Counted from the first letter of the stretch, positions 46,507 through 61,300 are shown. The stretch is 64,000 nucleotides of DNA from an uncultured Eubacteriales bacterium (GCA_951800645.1 CATOIK010000002.1:120738-184737), one strand, 5' to 3'. Made by a program: numbers and translations. The notes: generated by a model not told the origin, from the sequence alone.

Positions 46507-47283
46507 ATGGCGGCTAGCCTGATTGTAGCATGCGTGGTCATGCTTGCCATGACCGCATTTATGGCTGTGGCAATAAAACAGATTACTGTGACGCTGAAAC
46601 GCCAGCTGCGGGAGGACGCGGCTGTGGTTATGGGAACCTACGACAGCCTGATGGAGAAAAAAAGCAGGCAGCTGCGGGCTTTAAACCGGGAACTGGCCAA
46701 AGCCCGCAAGAATGCGGCTCAGACCGAACCCAAACCGGCTGCGGCGCAAAGCCCGGCTGTTTCTCAGACCAATCCCATTGAGGGAATCGGCATGATGGCG
46801 GGGGTGCGGTGGAAACCCAAAGATCTGGGCAGTATGTACCGCGCTATACACCAGGGATTTCGCCTGGATTATGACCAGATTCTTAACCAGGCAGGCCGCG
46901 GAGCAAAAGAAACTGTGCCGTCTCCGGCACAGCAGCTTTTAGATTCTCTGTCCTTTGATACCTTCTGCAGTCTGGCTACTCTGCCAGGGGAAAAGCAGTA
47001 CGAAATCCTGGACAGTGCCTTAAGCGGAAAACAAAAGCAGCTGCTTTTAGAGTATACAGCCGGGGAACCGTCTGTTCAGAGTGTTGCCTTTTACAGTTAT
47101 CTGAAGGCTTTGGCAAAGGAGCAGGACAGCAGAATTGCAGTCCGGGTAGCCCAGGGCGTAAACCTTGACCGGATCCCAGACGGGGTAACGGCAGAGTTTT
47201 CTCCGGATTTATGCGAGGGAATCCAGATTGTCGCCGGCGGACTGCTTTATGACTACAGCATAACAGAGCGGGAGTTAAATTAA
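46507..47283 (+). CDS. Fused b-delta subunit-like protein of the F-type ATPase
   Basis: 258 aa. Residues 3-23 are a membrane helix followed by a basic, Lys/Arg/Glu-rich helix (about 24-70), as in subunit b. After an Ala/Pro/Gln linker, the C-terminal half (about 140-258) is globular and ends in CEGIQIVAGGLLYDYSITER, which matches the delta/OSCP C-terminal pattern (G-G-hydrophobic ... D-x-S-hydrophobic ... L). I read it as a b and delta fusion forming the peripheral stalk, a fusion known in mycobacteria. The b part aligns only by shape; the delta end is the stronger evidence. Stop and next start abut (TAAATG). Confidence 0.72.
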   Translation: MAASLIVACVVMLAMTAFMAVAIKQITVTLKRQLREDAAVVMGTYDSLMEKKSRQLRALNRELAKARKNAAQTEPKPAAAQSPAVSQTNPIEGIGMMAGVRWKPKDLGSMYRAIHQGFRLDYDQILNQAGRGAKETVPSPAQQLLDSLSFDTFCSLATLPGEKQYEILDSALSGKQKQLLLEYTAGEPSVQSVAFYSYLKALAKEQDSRIAVRVAQGVNLDRIPDGVTAEFSPDLCEGIQIVAGGLLYDYSITERELN

Positions 47284-48597
47284 ATGGAAAACGGAATTGA
47301 TAAGCTCATATCACAGAAAATAGAAGCCATGAAAAACGGAACCAATGTCTACCAGACTGGCCATGTAATTGCTGTACGGGATTACATTGTAGAAATCAGC
47401 GGAATGGAGCAGGTTTCCTACTTTGAGCGGGTCGTGATCGGCTCCGATTCAGAAGGTTATGTGGACGCCATTGGCCGTACCTCGGTTATGGTTGCCCTGA
47501 CAAAGAAAGGCAGCAAGATCCATATTGGAGACGAGGCTGTGGCCATGGGAGAAGAATTCCAACTGACATTCTCAGAGGAATCCATCGGCCATGTGGTTGA
47601 CATCTTCGGCGAGGATAAGCTGATGGGCCAGCGGTTTGCTGATTCTATCCAGCTGCCCATTGAGACGCCGGCTATCCCTATTATGGTAAGAAGCTCCGTA
47701 GTCCGGCCTTTACTTACCGGAATTTCCGGCATCGACATGCTTTACCCCATCGGCCGGGGCCAGCGTCAGTTGATTATTGGCGACAAAAAGACGGGAAAAA
47801 GCCAGATTGCCCTGGATGCCATTGCCAACCAGAAGGATCAGAATATGCTCTGTATCTATGTGGCAGTAGGTAAGACCAAAAAAGAGGTAAAGGATGTTTA
47901 CAACCAGCTGTTAAAGCAGGGAGCTATGGGCTATACCATTATCTTTGCCGCATTCAACGACGAATGCGCTCCTGTGCTGGAGAAAACTCCGTATGCAGCC
48001 ATGACGGTAGCAGAGCACTATATGCGCCAGGGCCGTGATGTGCTGGTGGTAATTGACGACTTAAAACGGCATGCAGATGTACACCGTGAGATCAGCCTGC
48101 TGTCCGGTAAGGTGCCGGGCCGCGACGCTTATCCGCCGGATATTTTCTATGCCCATGCCCGCCTGCTTGAGAAAGGCTGTCAGCATATGGACGGAGGTTC
48201 TATCAGCATCCTTCCCATTTGTGAGACAAAGGGCGGCGATATTACCGATTATATTTCAACCAATATCATCTCCATTACAGACGGCCAGATTGTGCTTTCT
48301 GCCCGCAGCTTTGAGCAGGGACAGAAGCCGGCGATCAACTACGGCCTTTCCGTATCCCGGTTAGGCGGCGCGGTACAGACTCCGGAGATGAAAAAGAGAG
48401 GTTCCGTGGTGCGCCGAGATCTGCTTTCCTATCTGGAGCAGAAAGAGATTTTCGAGCTGGCCAACATGGACGAAATGAGCCAGGATCTGCGGGATCATAT
48501 GCTGAGAGGCGCTAAGATTCTGGAAAACCTGAAACAGTATAAGTTTGCCCTCCGCACACCGGAGGAAATGCTGCGGTCCTTTGAGGGAATGTACTAA
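47284..48597 (+). CDS. F-type ATPase alpha-subunit-like protein (shortened)
   Basis: 437 aa versus about 500-510 in ATP synthases. The N-terminal helix that binds delta is present (NGIDKLISQKIEAM). Walker A is GDKKTGKS (166-173), then VVIDDLKRHADVHREISLL, PPGRDAYP-like GKVPGRDAYPPDIFYAHARL, and the arginine finger in GLSVSRLGGAVQ (Arg359). So it can bind nucleotide and complete the catalytic sites on beta. The C-terminal helical domain is about 60 residues shorter than usual, on the side facing the rotor and membrane. Confidence 0.93.
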   Translation: MENGIDKLISQKIEAMKNGTNVYQTGHVIAVRDYIVEISGMEQVSYFERVVIGSDSEGYVDAIGRTSVMVALTKKGSKIHIGDEAVAMGEEFQLTFSEESIGHVVDIFGEDKLMGQRFADSIQLPIETPAIPIMVRSSVVRPLLTGISGIDMLYPIGRGQRQLIIGDKKTGKSQIALDAIANQKDQNMLCIYVAVGKTKKEVKDVYNQLLKQGAMGYTIIFAAFNDECAPVLEKTPYAAMTVAEHYMRQGRDVLVVIDDLKRHADVHREISLLSGKVPGRDAYPPDIFYAHARLLEKGCQHMDGGSISILPICETKGGDITDYISTNIISITDGQIVLSARSFEQGQKPAINYGLSVSRLGGAVQTPEMKKRGSVVRRDLLSYLEQKEIFELANMDEMSQDLRDHMLRGAKILENLKQYKFALRTPEEMLRSFEGMY

Positions 48598-48615
48598 CCA
48601 GAAGGGGGAACCACT

Positions 48616-50798
<2,183 letters not shown>

Positions 50799-50823
50799 GC
50801 ATTGAGAAAGGGAATGTGATAAC

Positions 50824-51078
50824 ATGAAAGCCAGTATTATGAGCTATGAGCGGGGGCTGGAGCTCTACGACCAGGTAGCTTTGGTTCGTGTTAAGTCCGA
50901 AGATTACACCTTACTGATTATGGAGGATTTTGCACCTACTCTGGGAGAAATCCGGGGAACGGTGACAGTTCTTACAGATGAAGACGAACATCTCTACGAG
51001 AATATCCAGGGATATTTCCAGCAGAGGGACAATGTCTTCTCCCTTCTGATTGGCGAGGAGGGGCGGGCAAATGACTGA
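50824..51078 (+). CDS. Short F-type ATPase epsilon-subunit-like protein
   Basis: 84 aa, the length of the N-terminal beta-sandwich of epsilon alone (RVKSEDYTLLIMEDFAPTLGEIRG resembles, over its middle, the EGEFGILPGHAP-type region). The C-terminal helical hairpin that inhibits ATP hydrolysis in bacterial ATP synthases is missing. If correct, the complex lacks epsilon inhibition and would be free to run as an ATP consumer. Identification rests on position plus weak similarity. Confidence 0.65.
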   Translation: MKASIMSYERGLELYDQVALVRVKSEDYTLLIMEDFAPTLGEIRGTVTVLTDEDEHLYENIQGYFQQRDNVFSLLIGEEGRAND

Positions 51079-51640
51079 GCTTGTTCGTATCTGTATGCTG
51101 CAGTTAAAGCAGCTTCAGGTCTTTTTGTGGCTGAATGTGACAACGGCGATTTTAGGGGTCGTTGTCTGTTTGGTTTTGTGCCGGAAATTGCGGTGGAACA
51201 GCCGCCGCATGAAGTTCCTGGCTTTATTTTCCAACCTGGAAAACCATGTTATTCTGGGACTTTCCGTGGCGTATATTAAGTTTATGCTGGTGCTTAGCGT
51301 AACCGTTACCGGTGGAGCTGCAGTCCTGTCTCATTATGTGATACTGGTACTTTGCACCGTGCTTTTTGTGACAGCATGTCTGGATATGGAAAAAGGCGTC
51401 ATGGTTGTGGTATCCAACCTGTTAATGATGGCAGCCATGGGCGTAAGCAGTCTTCTGCGCCAGTACATCATCCAGGTAAACCCGGAAACCAGTTATTTCA
51501 TTGTTTTAATTTGTTTGAATATCTGCATTGCAGCCTATGACATATATCTTGGGCTGACAGAAGTGCAGCTGATGATGGAGGAAAAGAGGTCAGCATATGA
51601 AGAATCTCAGGATGAGGGGGCAATCGAGGGAGAAAGCTAA
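51071..51640 (+). CDS. Five-helix membrane protein in the position of a missing Fo a subunit
   Basis: 189 aa; ATG 51071 overlaps the epsilon stop (ATGACTGA) and follows GAGGAGGGG. Five hydrophobic segments: about 17-37, 59-82, 87-104, 108-128 and 139-160, then an acidic cytoplasmic tail. It has no likeness to the a subunit and no aligned stator Arg, although single charged residues occur in or near helices (Lys in AYIKFMLVLS, Arg in SSLLRQYII). By place and topology it may be the static membrane partner of the c ring or the link to the surface fibres. Not a family I recognise. Confidence 0.8.
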   Translation: MTELVRICMLQLKQLQVFLWLNVTTAILGVVVCLVLCRKLRWNSRRMKFLALFSNLENHVILGLSVAYIKFMLVLSVTVTGGAAVLSHYVILVLCTVLFVTACLDMEKGVMVVVSNLLMMAAMGVSSLLRQYIIQVNPETSYFIVLICLNICIAAYDIYLGLTEVQLMMEEKRSAYEESQDEGAIEGES

Positions 51641-52364
51641 CGGACGGTCCAGGAGAAAAAACCTTCGCTGGAGGCAGAACGCAGTTGTGATGGCAGTTTC
51701 CCTGGCCGCCATGGCTGTTGTTATTTTCAGCGCCTGGTTTATTATGCGCCAGGACGGCCGTTACAAGATGCCGGTGACCGGTTATCTTTACCAGTACGGC
51801 GGTGAATATAAAATTCCGGCAGGCGAAACCCTTCTGTTTTCTGATGAAGGCGGGCTGGCACATGTGGGTAGAGCAGATTCCTCCCAGGTTTTAGACGGAA
51901 CCCCTGTTTACTTAGAACCGGGCGACCGCTTTTTGCTGGCTGTAGACGCCGTATACCGGGATCCCCGGAAAAATGTTTACGGACGGCTTACTCCAGGCAC
52001 TGTGGTGCAGCAGGTAAAAGGACCGTCTCTGGCTGAAAACAAGACAGGAGAGGCTTCCCTGGATCGGGGGGTTATCTTTGACGGCTCTAATGTCTACATT
52101 TTTCTGGAAAAAGTATTGGTGGAGTTTAACGGCCGGAAGGTGGAGTTTCCCGCGTTCTCCTATGTGCGGGCAGTTCCCGGCGGCATGATCAGCATTTTTA
52201 ATTTTGAAACAAAAGAGTTTGTTCAGGAAGAACTGGTGGGAGAAGCCAGGGCTGACTGTGTTGATTATTTCCTGTCTCTTACAGGCGATACATTGATTTA
52301 TCCTGATGGAAGGCGGGAGATTCTGGCAAACCAGCCGGTAAAGCTGCCGTCACTGATAGAGTAG
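51597..52364 (+). CDS. 255-aa single-span envelope protein of the ATPase operon
   Basis: Very basic N-terminus (about 1-27), one helix (29-49: AVVMAVSLAAMAVVIFSAWF), then an extracellular beta-rich domain of about 200 residues. That domain resembles the membrane-proximal domains of the three large proteins of the operon (compare FNFETKEFVQEELVG here with [14 protein letters not shown] in the 3809-aa protein), but without stalk or fibre. It would be the minimal form of the shared module, perhaps an adaptor ring component. Overlaps the gene before by 44 nt; an ATG at 51612 is an alternative start. Confidence 0.8.
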   Translation: MKNLRMRGQSREKANGRSRRKNLRWRQNAVVMAVSLAAMAVVIFSAWFIMRQDGRYKMPVTGYLYQYGGEYKIPAGETLLFSDEGGLAHVGRADSSQVLDGTPVYLEPGDRFLLAVDAVYRDPRKNVYGRLTPGTVVQQVKGPSLAENKTGEASLDRGVIFDGSNVYIFLEKVLVEFNGRKVEFPAFSYVRAVPGGMISIFNFETKEFVQEELVGEARADCVDYFLSLTGDTLIYPDGRREILANQPVKLPSLIE

Positions 52365-52376
52365 GGAGGTACTGAT

Positions 52377-55300
52377 ATGAAAAAAATAATACCAATCGCT
52401 GTGGCGATTCTTGCAGCGTTGTTATTTTTATTCTTTTATAAATTCACACCGGTATTTGCAGTAATGGATGACGGCTATGCCCTGACAGAGGACATAGGCG
52501 CAGATCTGCTGGAAGCAGAGGGCAAAGACCGGACAGAGCTGTGGACTCTTACGCCTATTAAATACGAAGACACCCTCTATGAGCGGGGCGGCAAGTATTA
52601 CATTGGCGAGGGAAACAGAAAACAGCAGATTTACTTAAACTATCCCTTATATGTGCTGGATGGCGGCGGACTCCGTTTTATGAACGGCCAGTTCTATACC
52701 GTTACGGGGGATTTTGAATTTCTGCCGACCTATGATGGTCTATACCTGATAGACGGCTATACCTATAATCTGGACAAAAGCCAGGCTGACCCGGATGCGT
52801 TTTATTTTGTAACCCTTCCCAACGGCCTGTTTGTCAATGCTCTGCCCATGACGGTGCGGACCAATCTGGAAACCAAGGAATTGACTGCAAACAGTATTCT
52901 GGCTCTGGATGATACAGAGATCCGCCTGTACCGTTATGAGGAGGGCGTTCTTTGCTATGATAAAGTTACTTCTATGAGCCAGGCAAAAGTAGAAATTGAC
53001 GGAGTGACCTATGATTACCGTGAACTTTTGCGTCTTTTACGTCTGGTGCAGGAGTATACGGCCAGAGTGCCGGGAGTACCGGGGGCGCTGCCGCCGGAAG
53101 TGCTGGCCCCCCTGGAATCCGATGCAGGCTCCGGCAGAGGCGGTTCCCGCAGAAATTCTGACCAGGCAGCAGATACAGAGGTTGTTCCAGATCCTGAGGA
53201 GGCAGAATTACAGGCAGGAGACACCGAGGGCGTCAACCAGGGGCTTGTAGAAAACGGGTCTGCAGAAAGAGAAAGAGAAGATGTAAATGTAAATGGCGAG
53301 GATGGAAGGAGTCTGTCTTCCGGCGGCGGCAGCGACGGCGGCGGAGGAGGAGGCAACAGCGAAACCATCAAATCTGAGGGCGGCGGCGGAAGCGCAGGCG
53401 GCGGCAATACGCCTCCTTCTGATATATCTACCCCTTCCGATGTGCCGGATCCTTTGCCGATACGGCGCTATGTCCGTATCAAAAAGGAAAACTCTGCAGG
53501 AGAGCCCTTGCAAGGTGCGGAATTTACCCTGTATAAGTGGGAATCTGAGCGTCCCAATCCGTCTAAGGATCCAGTGCTGGCTACTAAACTGACTACGGAC
53601 AAAGAGGGTGAATTTTACTTAAATGAGCTGGGCTACGGCTCCTACTATCTGAAGGAGACCAAAGCTCCTGCAGGCTATCGTCTGCCTGGCAACAATGTAA
53701 CCTTTAAGGTAGAGGAGGATGTGCCGGAGGTAGATATTACGATCAAAAATTACCGCCCGGATGAGATTGACGATGGCGGCGGAGAGGATCCAGGCGGCCC
53801 TGGAGATGGCGGCGGTATTCTTGACCCGGATGGCGACGGGTCGGGAGAACTTGAGTACGAACCTCCCAGTGTTTCCGTAGAAGAGTGGGAGCCATGGGCT
53901 TATGCGCTCCACAACAGGCTGAAAATTCAGGATCCCAACGGCTACATCAGCCGGGGCGTCCGGTTTACGGTTTACCGGGTGAACACGAATATTCTGGGGC
54001 AGGAGACCTACAGTACCGTGTGCCGGCAGACGATCAATGACGAGGGAGAAATTAACCTGGCGATTGTACCGCCGAATACGGAGCTGGCCATTGAGGGAAC
54101 CTATCGTTACTACTACTACGAGAGGAATGAGGATGGAACCTCCAGTACCCGCTTGGAGACAGCCCGCTTCCTGGAACGGGAGACTACACGGGTAAGATCC
54201 CTTCCCATTGAGGGCAATGTGTATCCGGTGAAGCTGCCTTTTGAGGATCCGGATATGAACGATTTGTACTCCAACCGGGTAGAGGTAAAAGGTCTGACCA
54301 TTCACAACACCGCAGACTATGATCCGGAAAAGAAGGATTACGAGAACTTTAAGAAAAATACCTTGCCTTATGTGTCCAGAGTGGCCATTCAGACCTCTAC
54401 AGACGGCGGAGCCACCTTTACAGACAGCGGCCGGATGGGAAATGCAGCCTTCAGAGAACTGATTGCAGGAAATCCGGTAGACTATATTTCGGATGCAGTG
54501 CTGACTTCTCAGACCAACTATATTTGCCGTCTGGTGGCTTACGATAAATACGGAAACCAGATTCCCGTAGAGGAAACAGGAAGAATGTGGGAAACCAGAA
54601 CCTGTAAAATTACTCCTGCTGTGGAAGGAAGGCTGACAGGAAATACCACCGGTCTGGTGAGCATGGAGCTTACCGTTACAGACCCGGATCATGCCCTTTT
54701 GCCCTCGGCGGAAGGCGTTGCATTCTACATTCTCTATAACGGACAGAAGACCCCAATTTCCGGTACTCTGGACGGAAATGAGTTTAATCGTCAGGAGGAG
54801 ATTGCCCTTACCCTGGGGACGCATCAGCTGACGATCACCAACCTGCTGTTCTCCAGAAAATATGTGTGGGAGGGAGCGGCGGATTATAACCTGAACGACA
54901 AAAGAGGCTCTCAGCAAGACGCAGTAATCAGCACAGGAAACTTTTTGACAGCGCCCATTGTAAACGGCTCCATGTACCTGGAAAATGAGATAACAGATAT
55001 TGCAGGTACCGGCGCAACATCAGTTCTGAGAGTTACGGAGCGGTCCAGCGCAGAAGTGTTACCTATGCTTACCAGCCTGGAAGTCATTGCACGGCCGGAA
55101 TCCGGAGACGGTGAAGCCAGCGTGCGTGTTAACATTGACGACCTGTTGGAGAAGACCCTGGAGGACTACGATGAGACCCGTGGCGGCTGGCTGATTAAAG
55201 AACCTAACGAGGCCACCGGACAGGTGGGAATTGAGATTTTGGGAGAGAAACCGGCGGAGCCCCCGGAGGGCGGCGGAGAAGCCCCTCAGTTTAACCTGTG

Positions 55301-58300
55301 GAATTCCTTCTTAAACGGCCAGTTCAATCTGAAGGTGGTGTTCCCAAAGAATTCCCTGCAGCAGTCCACCAAGTACCTTCTTACAGTCCGCTCTCTGATT
55401 GAGACCAGCGGAGAGGAGTATGAGATTCCCACTTCCGTTAATAACAGTGCTTTCAGCACTTTGAAGCGGGAGCCGGAGGTGGAGATTGGAGATTTGCTTC
55501 TGGTAAATGATTCCATAGATTTTTACGGTCTGCAGATTCTGGATGAGGACGGAGCTATTATAAACCGGAATGTTAGGGTTTATTTAAAAGATCCGGAAGC
55601 AAATGTTACTTTAGGCAGCAAGTCTCTGAAATCAGGGGAGATTTATGATGATCTGACATTTTACAATCTGGTGAAGCATCGGGAATACATCCTGGAGTTT
55701 GTGGCTCTGGAGTACAACCTGGGCTCTACCTTCTCCACTTATGATACAAATGTGGTGATCGATACCTTTGAGTTTGTGGCCGGTTCCAGTCTCAACGGCG
55801 GTTTAAGCCTGATGGATCTGAAACAGGGCGGCGCTGCCGGCGGAGAATACATGGACAACGGTACGGTTCAGGACGGACTCCTGGCAGATAACGGAACCAT
55901 CCAGGCGGACAACGAGTACAAAACTTCTGATTACATGGAATATGATGAGGATGATACCTATCTGTTCAGCGGCCTTGTTGATTCGATAGAAGGACTGCCG
56001 GTTTATGTGGCTTTCTATAATGAAGACCGGGAGTTTATAAGGCATGTTACTTTGCCCTCTCAGAATGAAGACTATGCCTATTCTCCGGTAAAGGGAAATA
56101 AAGTGGATGGCGCAAAATATTTCCGCTATTCTTTTCCGGCATCCAATGGAAACTGGGCACGGATTAAGCACTATACGCAGGTGCAGGATAATGTAATTAC
56201 TGAGGAGATGCTTGCGGAAGGCTATAGTTACTCCTACGATAGCGGAGGCGCGAAGGTGGCTTCCACAGACTTGATTCCGGTACAGGGAGGCGGCGTGTAT
56301 CTCCGGAACGGCGTTACAAGCTGGATCAGCTACTATAACCGGGATAAGGTTTATATGGGGCGGAGCAGCAGCTGTAAACCTGAAGATTTTGTGCGGGTTC
56401 CCAGTGACTGTGCTTATATTGCCATCTCCATCAGCAATGGAAATAGACAGGATATGGAGCTGTACCAGTTGGGAGACGGCCAGCCGGCAACTGGTTATCT
56501 GGCAGATATTAATGTCCATCTGGAGGACTCCGGCAATTTCCTGGAGTCTGAACCGGAGTACCAGCTGCGGCTTTCCTGGTCAGACAGTTACCGCAATATT
56601 AAATATGTCCCTACAGATGAAGATATAAGAGAGGACTTTGACGGAACCGGAGAGCCGGTAAAGATGATGGATAAGGTTCACAGCTTTACCAGCCTGGAGC
56701 CGGACGCAGCCTATCAGCTGGAGCTGATAGTAACTTACCTGGACCGGGAACTGGTGCTGGATACCTTAAGCTTCCAGACCAATGAGATTTACGACATCAT
56801 TCAGAAAGAGGCAGATCTTCAGAAGGTCGTACAGAATCCAGACGGAAACTACCTGGTAACCAATGATATTGAGATTACAAGAACCTGGAACATTTCTCTG
56901 AACGGACGGGTGGATTTTAACGGTCATACCATTACCTCCCAAAGAAGTTATGCCCTTTTTAACTCTATTTCCAGTACGGGCGCAGTGGAAAATCTGTGTG
57001 TGGACATTGTGACGGACGACAGCAGAGCGAATAATAACTTCAGATTGGTATACACCTGTAACGGAGAGATTACAAACCTGATTTACCGCGTGAGTGGAGT
57101 GGAGTCTTCTAAGAGTTCGCTGATTTACACCTGCGGTGCAACCGGAAAGATAAAAAATGTAGCTATCCTGATTGATAAATCGGTTACCATAAATTCGGGC
57201 GGCCTGTTTATTAACAATCACACCGGCCTTCTGGACAGTGTTTACTACCACATTGCTCCCGGTGAGAAGGTGTTGGTTGGCAAGTTTGAATATCCTAATA
57301 ATCCTTCTTATTGCGGACTTCTGACAAACGACGGGTATGGAGGCAGGGTTCAGAACATTTATGGCGTAGGAGATTTTTATTACTGGATCAAGAATACTTG
57401 GAATCCCTCGATTGTGAGAGCCGATGTAGGCCAGGTTAGCAATTTCTATATCCGGGGAGAATTCTGGGGTGTATCGGAGGATGGAAGCGAGGCACTGGGA
57501 AGCAGCCAGCGGATGGTCAGCGGAGGCGGAACAAACATAAAATATGTTTCGGAGAACACCTACAGCGGCGCCGTGCAGGCAGGCTATATTAATCTGTACG
57601 ACATAGCATGGCAGAAGAATATGCTGGGAAAGGGAAACTTTGATATAGAGGAGCCGGTATCCATGGGCTACTATCCCCGTCTGAAGTTCCCGCCCTCTAT
57701 GCAGGGCAAGCAGCCTTATCTGGAACTGCCTCTGGTTGAGCCGGGAAATGCCATCCGTATTATTGAAAGCAAGGTGCTGGAGGAAACCGGAAGCATGGTG
57801 AGGGTGGAGATGACCCTGGAAAATGCCAGAGCCTATCGGATCTCCGGTCTGGAAGTGCAGGATGTAGATGCTACCGTAAGCCCGGAGCAGACCCATCTGA
57901 ATGGGGTTACTACCATCCAGGTAGTCCTGAACAGGCCTCAGACCTATGTGTCTTCCTATACGGTAAACAGGATTAGGTACAATAACGGCAGTACAGAGCA
58001 GACGGCAGTAACCAGCTTCCCGCTGAAGGCCAGGTTCTATAAAGATGTGTCTACAGTGGTGGATTGGGCAGATATGAAGAATAATCCCCACTGGAATTAT
58101 CGCCTGAAGAACGATATAGATTTCACCTATACCAGTAATCCGGATTATATGGAGATCAACAGGAGTTTCAGCGGCACCATTGACGGCGCAGAGTACAGTG
58201 CAGACGGAACCCCTACTGGCAGGCTGTTTACGGTAAGGGGCATGCGGATGGAGAGAAAGGATCCCTGTTTCTTTACCAATATAACTGAAAGCGGCACGAT

Positions 58301-61300
58301 AAAGAACCTGATTATTGAAGATTTAACCCTGGTGGGCAGGGAGGGCAGCCAGTCTGCCGCCTTTATCAGGACTAACAGAGGAACGCTGCAAAACGTCCAT
58401 TTAAGAAACAGCAACATTTCAGGTTCCGGAAATGTAGGAGGCCTGATAGCTAACGCTGCAACATGTACGGTACAGAACTGTTCTGTGGCGGACACGGTGC
58501 TCAGAGACCTGGAAAGGAGCGTTCAGGTACTTTCCATGGGCGCGATTGCAGCGGAGCAAAGTGGCAAACTGAATATTCAGAACTGTTATGTAAGAGGTGT
58601 GGAGCTGAATGCCAACTACAGTCCCTCTGCAAAAGGGATTGGCGGATTGGTAGGCAGTACGGTAAATGCCAACTATGGTATGCAGATAGAGAACTGCTAT
58701 GCAGACGGCACCATCAATAGTACCCTGAACAATGTGGGCGGAATTGTGGGCAGTATGAGCCATCCAAGCATACGGCTTATCCGCTGCTGGAGCCAGGTGG
58801 TTATTAACACAAAAGGCTCTGTTACAGGCGGTATTGCGGGACAGCATATTTCCGGCAGCGTAAATACGGTGCTGGCTTTAGGCGCAATCAACTCCTCCGG
58901 TTCCGACATATACCGGATTTCTGCCACCCAAAGCGAAAAAGCCTACAGTACCCGTGCACATGCCTATGAAAGGCAGATGTTTAACGGTGAGCCAGCAGGA
59001 CGGATGGACGCTACGATGCTGGTAACCACAGAGGAACTGTTAGACCCCATGTACTGGCAGGATAAACTGATTTTCGGCAGCAGCTTTGACTATGAGCCGC
59101 TGGCTGAGAACCTGCTTCCCAAGGTTTACGAGTACGGAAGCGAGACGACTTTGGTATACGGTCAGGAAGATATAATGATTCAGGGCCTGGGATACGATGT
59201 GAGTCTGGAGAGTGCAGTCTACAACCCCAATGAAGGGGGATATAATGCCACTTTTAAGGTAGTCCATGAGAATGTCAGCAGCAGTGATTTGGAATTCCAG
59301 ATAACCATTGACGGAATTGGTGAGGACGGCATTCCCTTTACAGTCGGAAACGGACTGAATGTGGGAAGCCTTGGAGAAAATACCACCAGTTTACAGGTGT
59401 CCACAGAGATGTATTATAAGGCCTTTGACTCCTACCAGGCAACGGTATCTATCCGCAGAAACGGCAGTTCTTCATGGCAGAGGTTTGGTCTGTCTGTGAC
59501 CTATCTTCAGAATGGTGAACCTTATGTTACTTATTGGGATATCAGGAATCTGACAGACTGGAACGAAAAGATGGCAGTTCACGGACTCAACCAGGAAAAC
59601 TATAAGATTCACGGAATGATCAATATTGGCGGAAGACCGGACTATACAGGCCTGCGGGTCAATCGTCTGGAAGGCGTAAATCAGGAGAGCTGCGGTTTTA
59701 CCAATATCCGGCAGACAAGTATGCAGGACGGCAACCAGGTATGGATTGAGATGGCTGGTATTGTAAAGAACTTAAAGTTTACCAATTTTATGTTAAACTT
59801 TTCTAATCCTCAGTCAGCAGCGCGGTCCAGCACCGGCCTGATTGCGTTTGCATTCTCTGTGGAGAATGTAACCATAGGGCCGGAGAATGAAAATAGTCCC
59901 AGTCAGATTATTATCAATCGGGGAGCCACCCAAAATGTAGGCTTTTTCGGCAAGGTACAGGGTAATATTAAGAATGCCCATGTATCCGGCATGCAGATTG
60001 GCTTTACAGGCGTTGCCAGCACGGCGTCTGACATATCCAATGTGGGACTGCTTTGCGGATATTTGGAAGGTGTAGTCACCAACAGTTCTGTAACAGGAAC
60101 TGAGACTCTGCACAACAAGATTACCCTGGTTGGTGAGGGAGACCGGAAAGGCACAAATATTGGCGGCATGATTGGGAATCACAGTCTGGTTTATGCAGAG
60201 ACTGCGGGGCTGAATAATGAAAACCTGACGGTGACCTATACGGATATTATAGGAGGCAGCAGCATAGGCGGCGTTTTCGGGATACGATCTAACGGTTCCA
60301 TTCCCAATAGGAACATAACGGTTGATCATGTGACCCTTAAAGCAAATTCCGGAAGTATGGGCGGCGTTTTTGGTGCCGTTTGGTATGGCGGCAACGCAGA
60401 GGTCTCTGAGGCTGATGTGCGTAACGTTACCATAGACTGTAATCTGTTCTATACGAATAGTAACGGGGGTATAGTTCTTTCTGGCGGCAATCTTGGCGGT
60501 ATTACAGGAAGCTCTTCTTGGACTAGTGTTTTAAATAGTACAGTAAGGTCTGTGACCATCACCGGTCCGGGAGTGACAGGCGGCATAGCCGGATCGTCAG
60601 CACGCGTTGAGAACTGTACGGTACAGGATGTTCAGATTACAGTAAGATCCGGTAATCAAGCTGACGAAGATGCGGGAATAGAAACCAACGGTTCTAATGT
60701 AGGCGGTATTACAGGTACGCTGAGAGTTGACGGTAGTATACGGGGCTGCCGGGTAATAAATAGCCAGATTAAAGGCGTGCGCAGGGTAGGCGGCATAGTT
60801 GGCAGTGTAGGAGATTTGATCTATAACAATACTGGTATTACTAACTGCTATGTGGATGAAGAGACTACCGTTGAAGGAGCGCTTTCCGTAGGAGGCGCAG
60901 CAGGACAGGTGCTGCGGACTCCTATTACCGGATTTGCCTGCGGTGCAGATGTTACTGCAACAAAAGAGGAGGCCGGCGGTATTATCGGAAGCCTTTACAT
61001 GGCGGATATGAACCGAAATAACCAGTCAATCAATAATATCTACTTTGTAGGTAATGTGCAGGCAGCTAACTATGCAGGCGGTATTGTAGGCCGGGTAAGG
61101 GAGTATGCAGAAGCCAAGGAGCCTACCACGGTTATCCTTCCGGATCGAAAGCAGCAGATTATTGTTGCCGGAGACATTTCTGTTACAAACAATCTGGCGC
61201 CTCATGTCAGCATATGGGCGAATGGTGAGAGGGTCACAACCAATATCGGACAGATGGGCCGGCTGAGAATTTTTGCAGACAGCAAGATTATTATTGGCGG

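Noticed and set aside
51071..51640. Five-helix protein as a divergent AtpB (a subunit)
   Set aside because: No match to the helix-5 Arg region or to the a-subunit signature could be found by eye; kept as unknown.
56766..58091. Minus-strand 441-codon ORF inside the giant gene
   Set aside because: No family motifs or ribosome site; antisense to clear beta-helix coding sequence.
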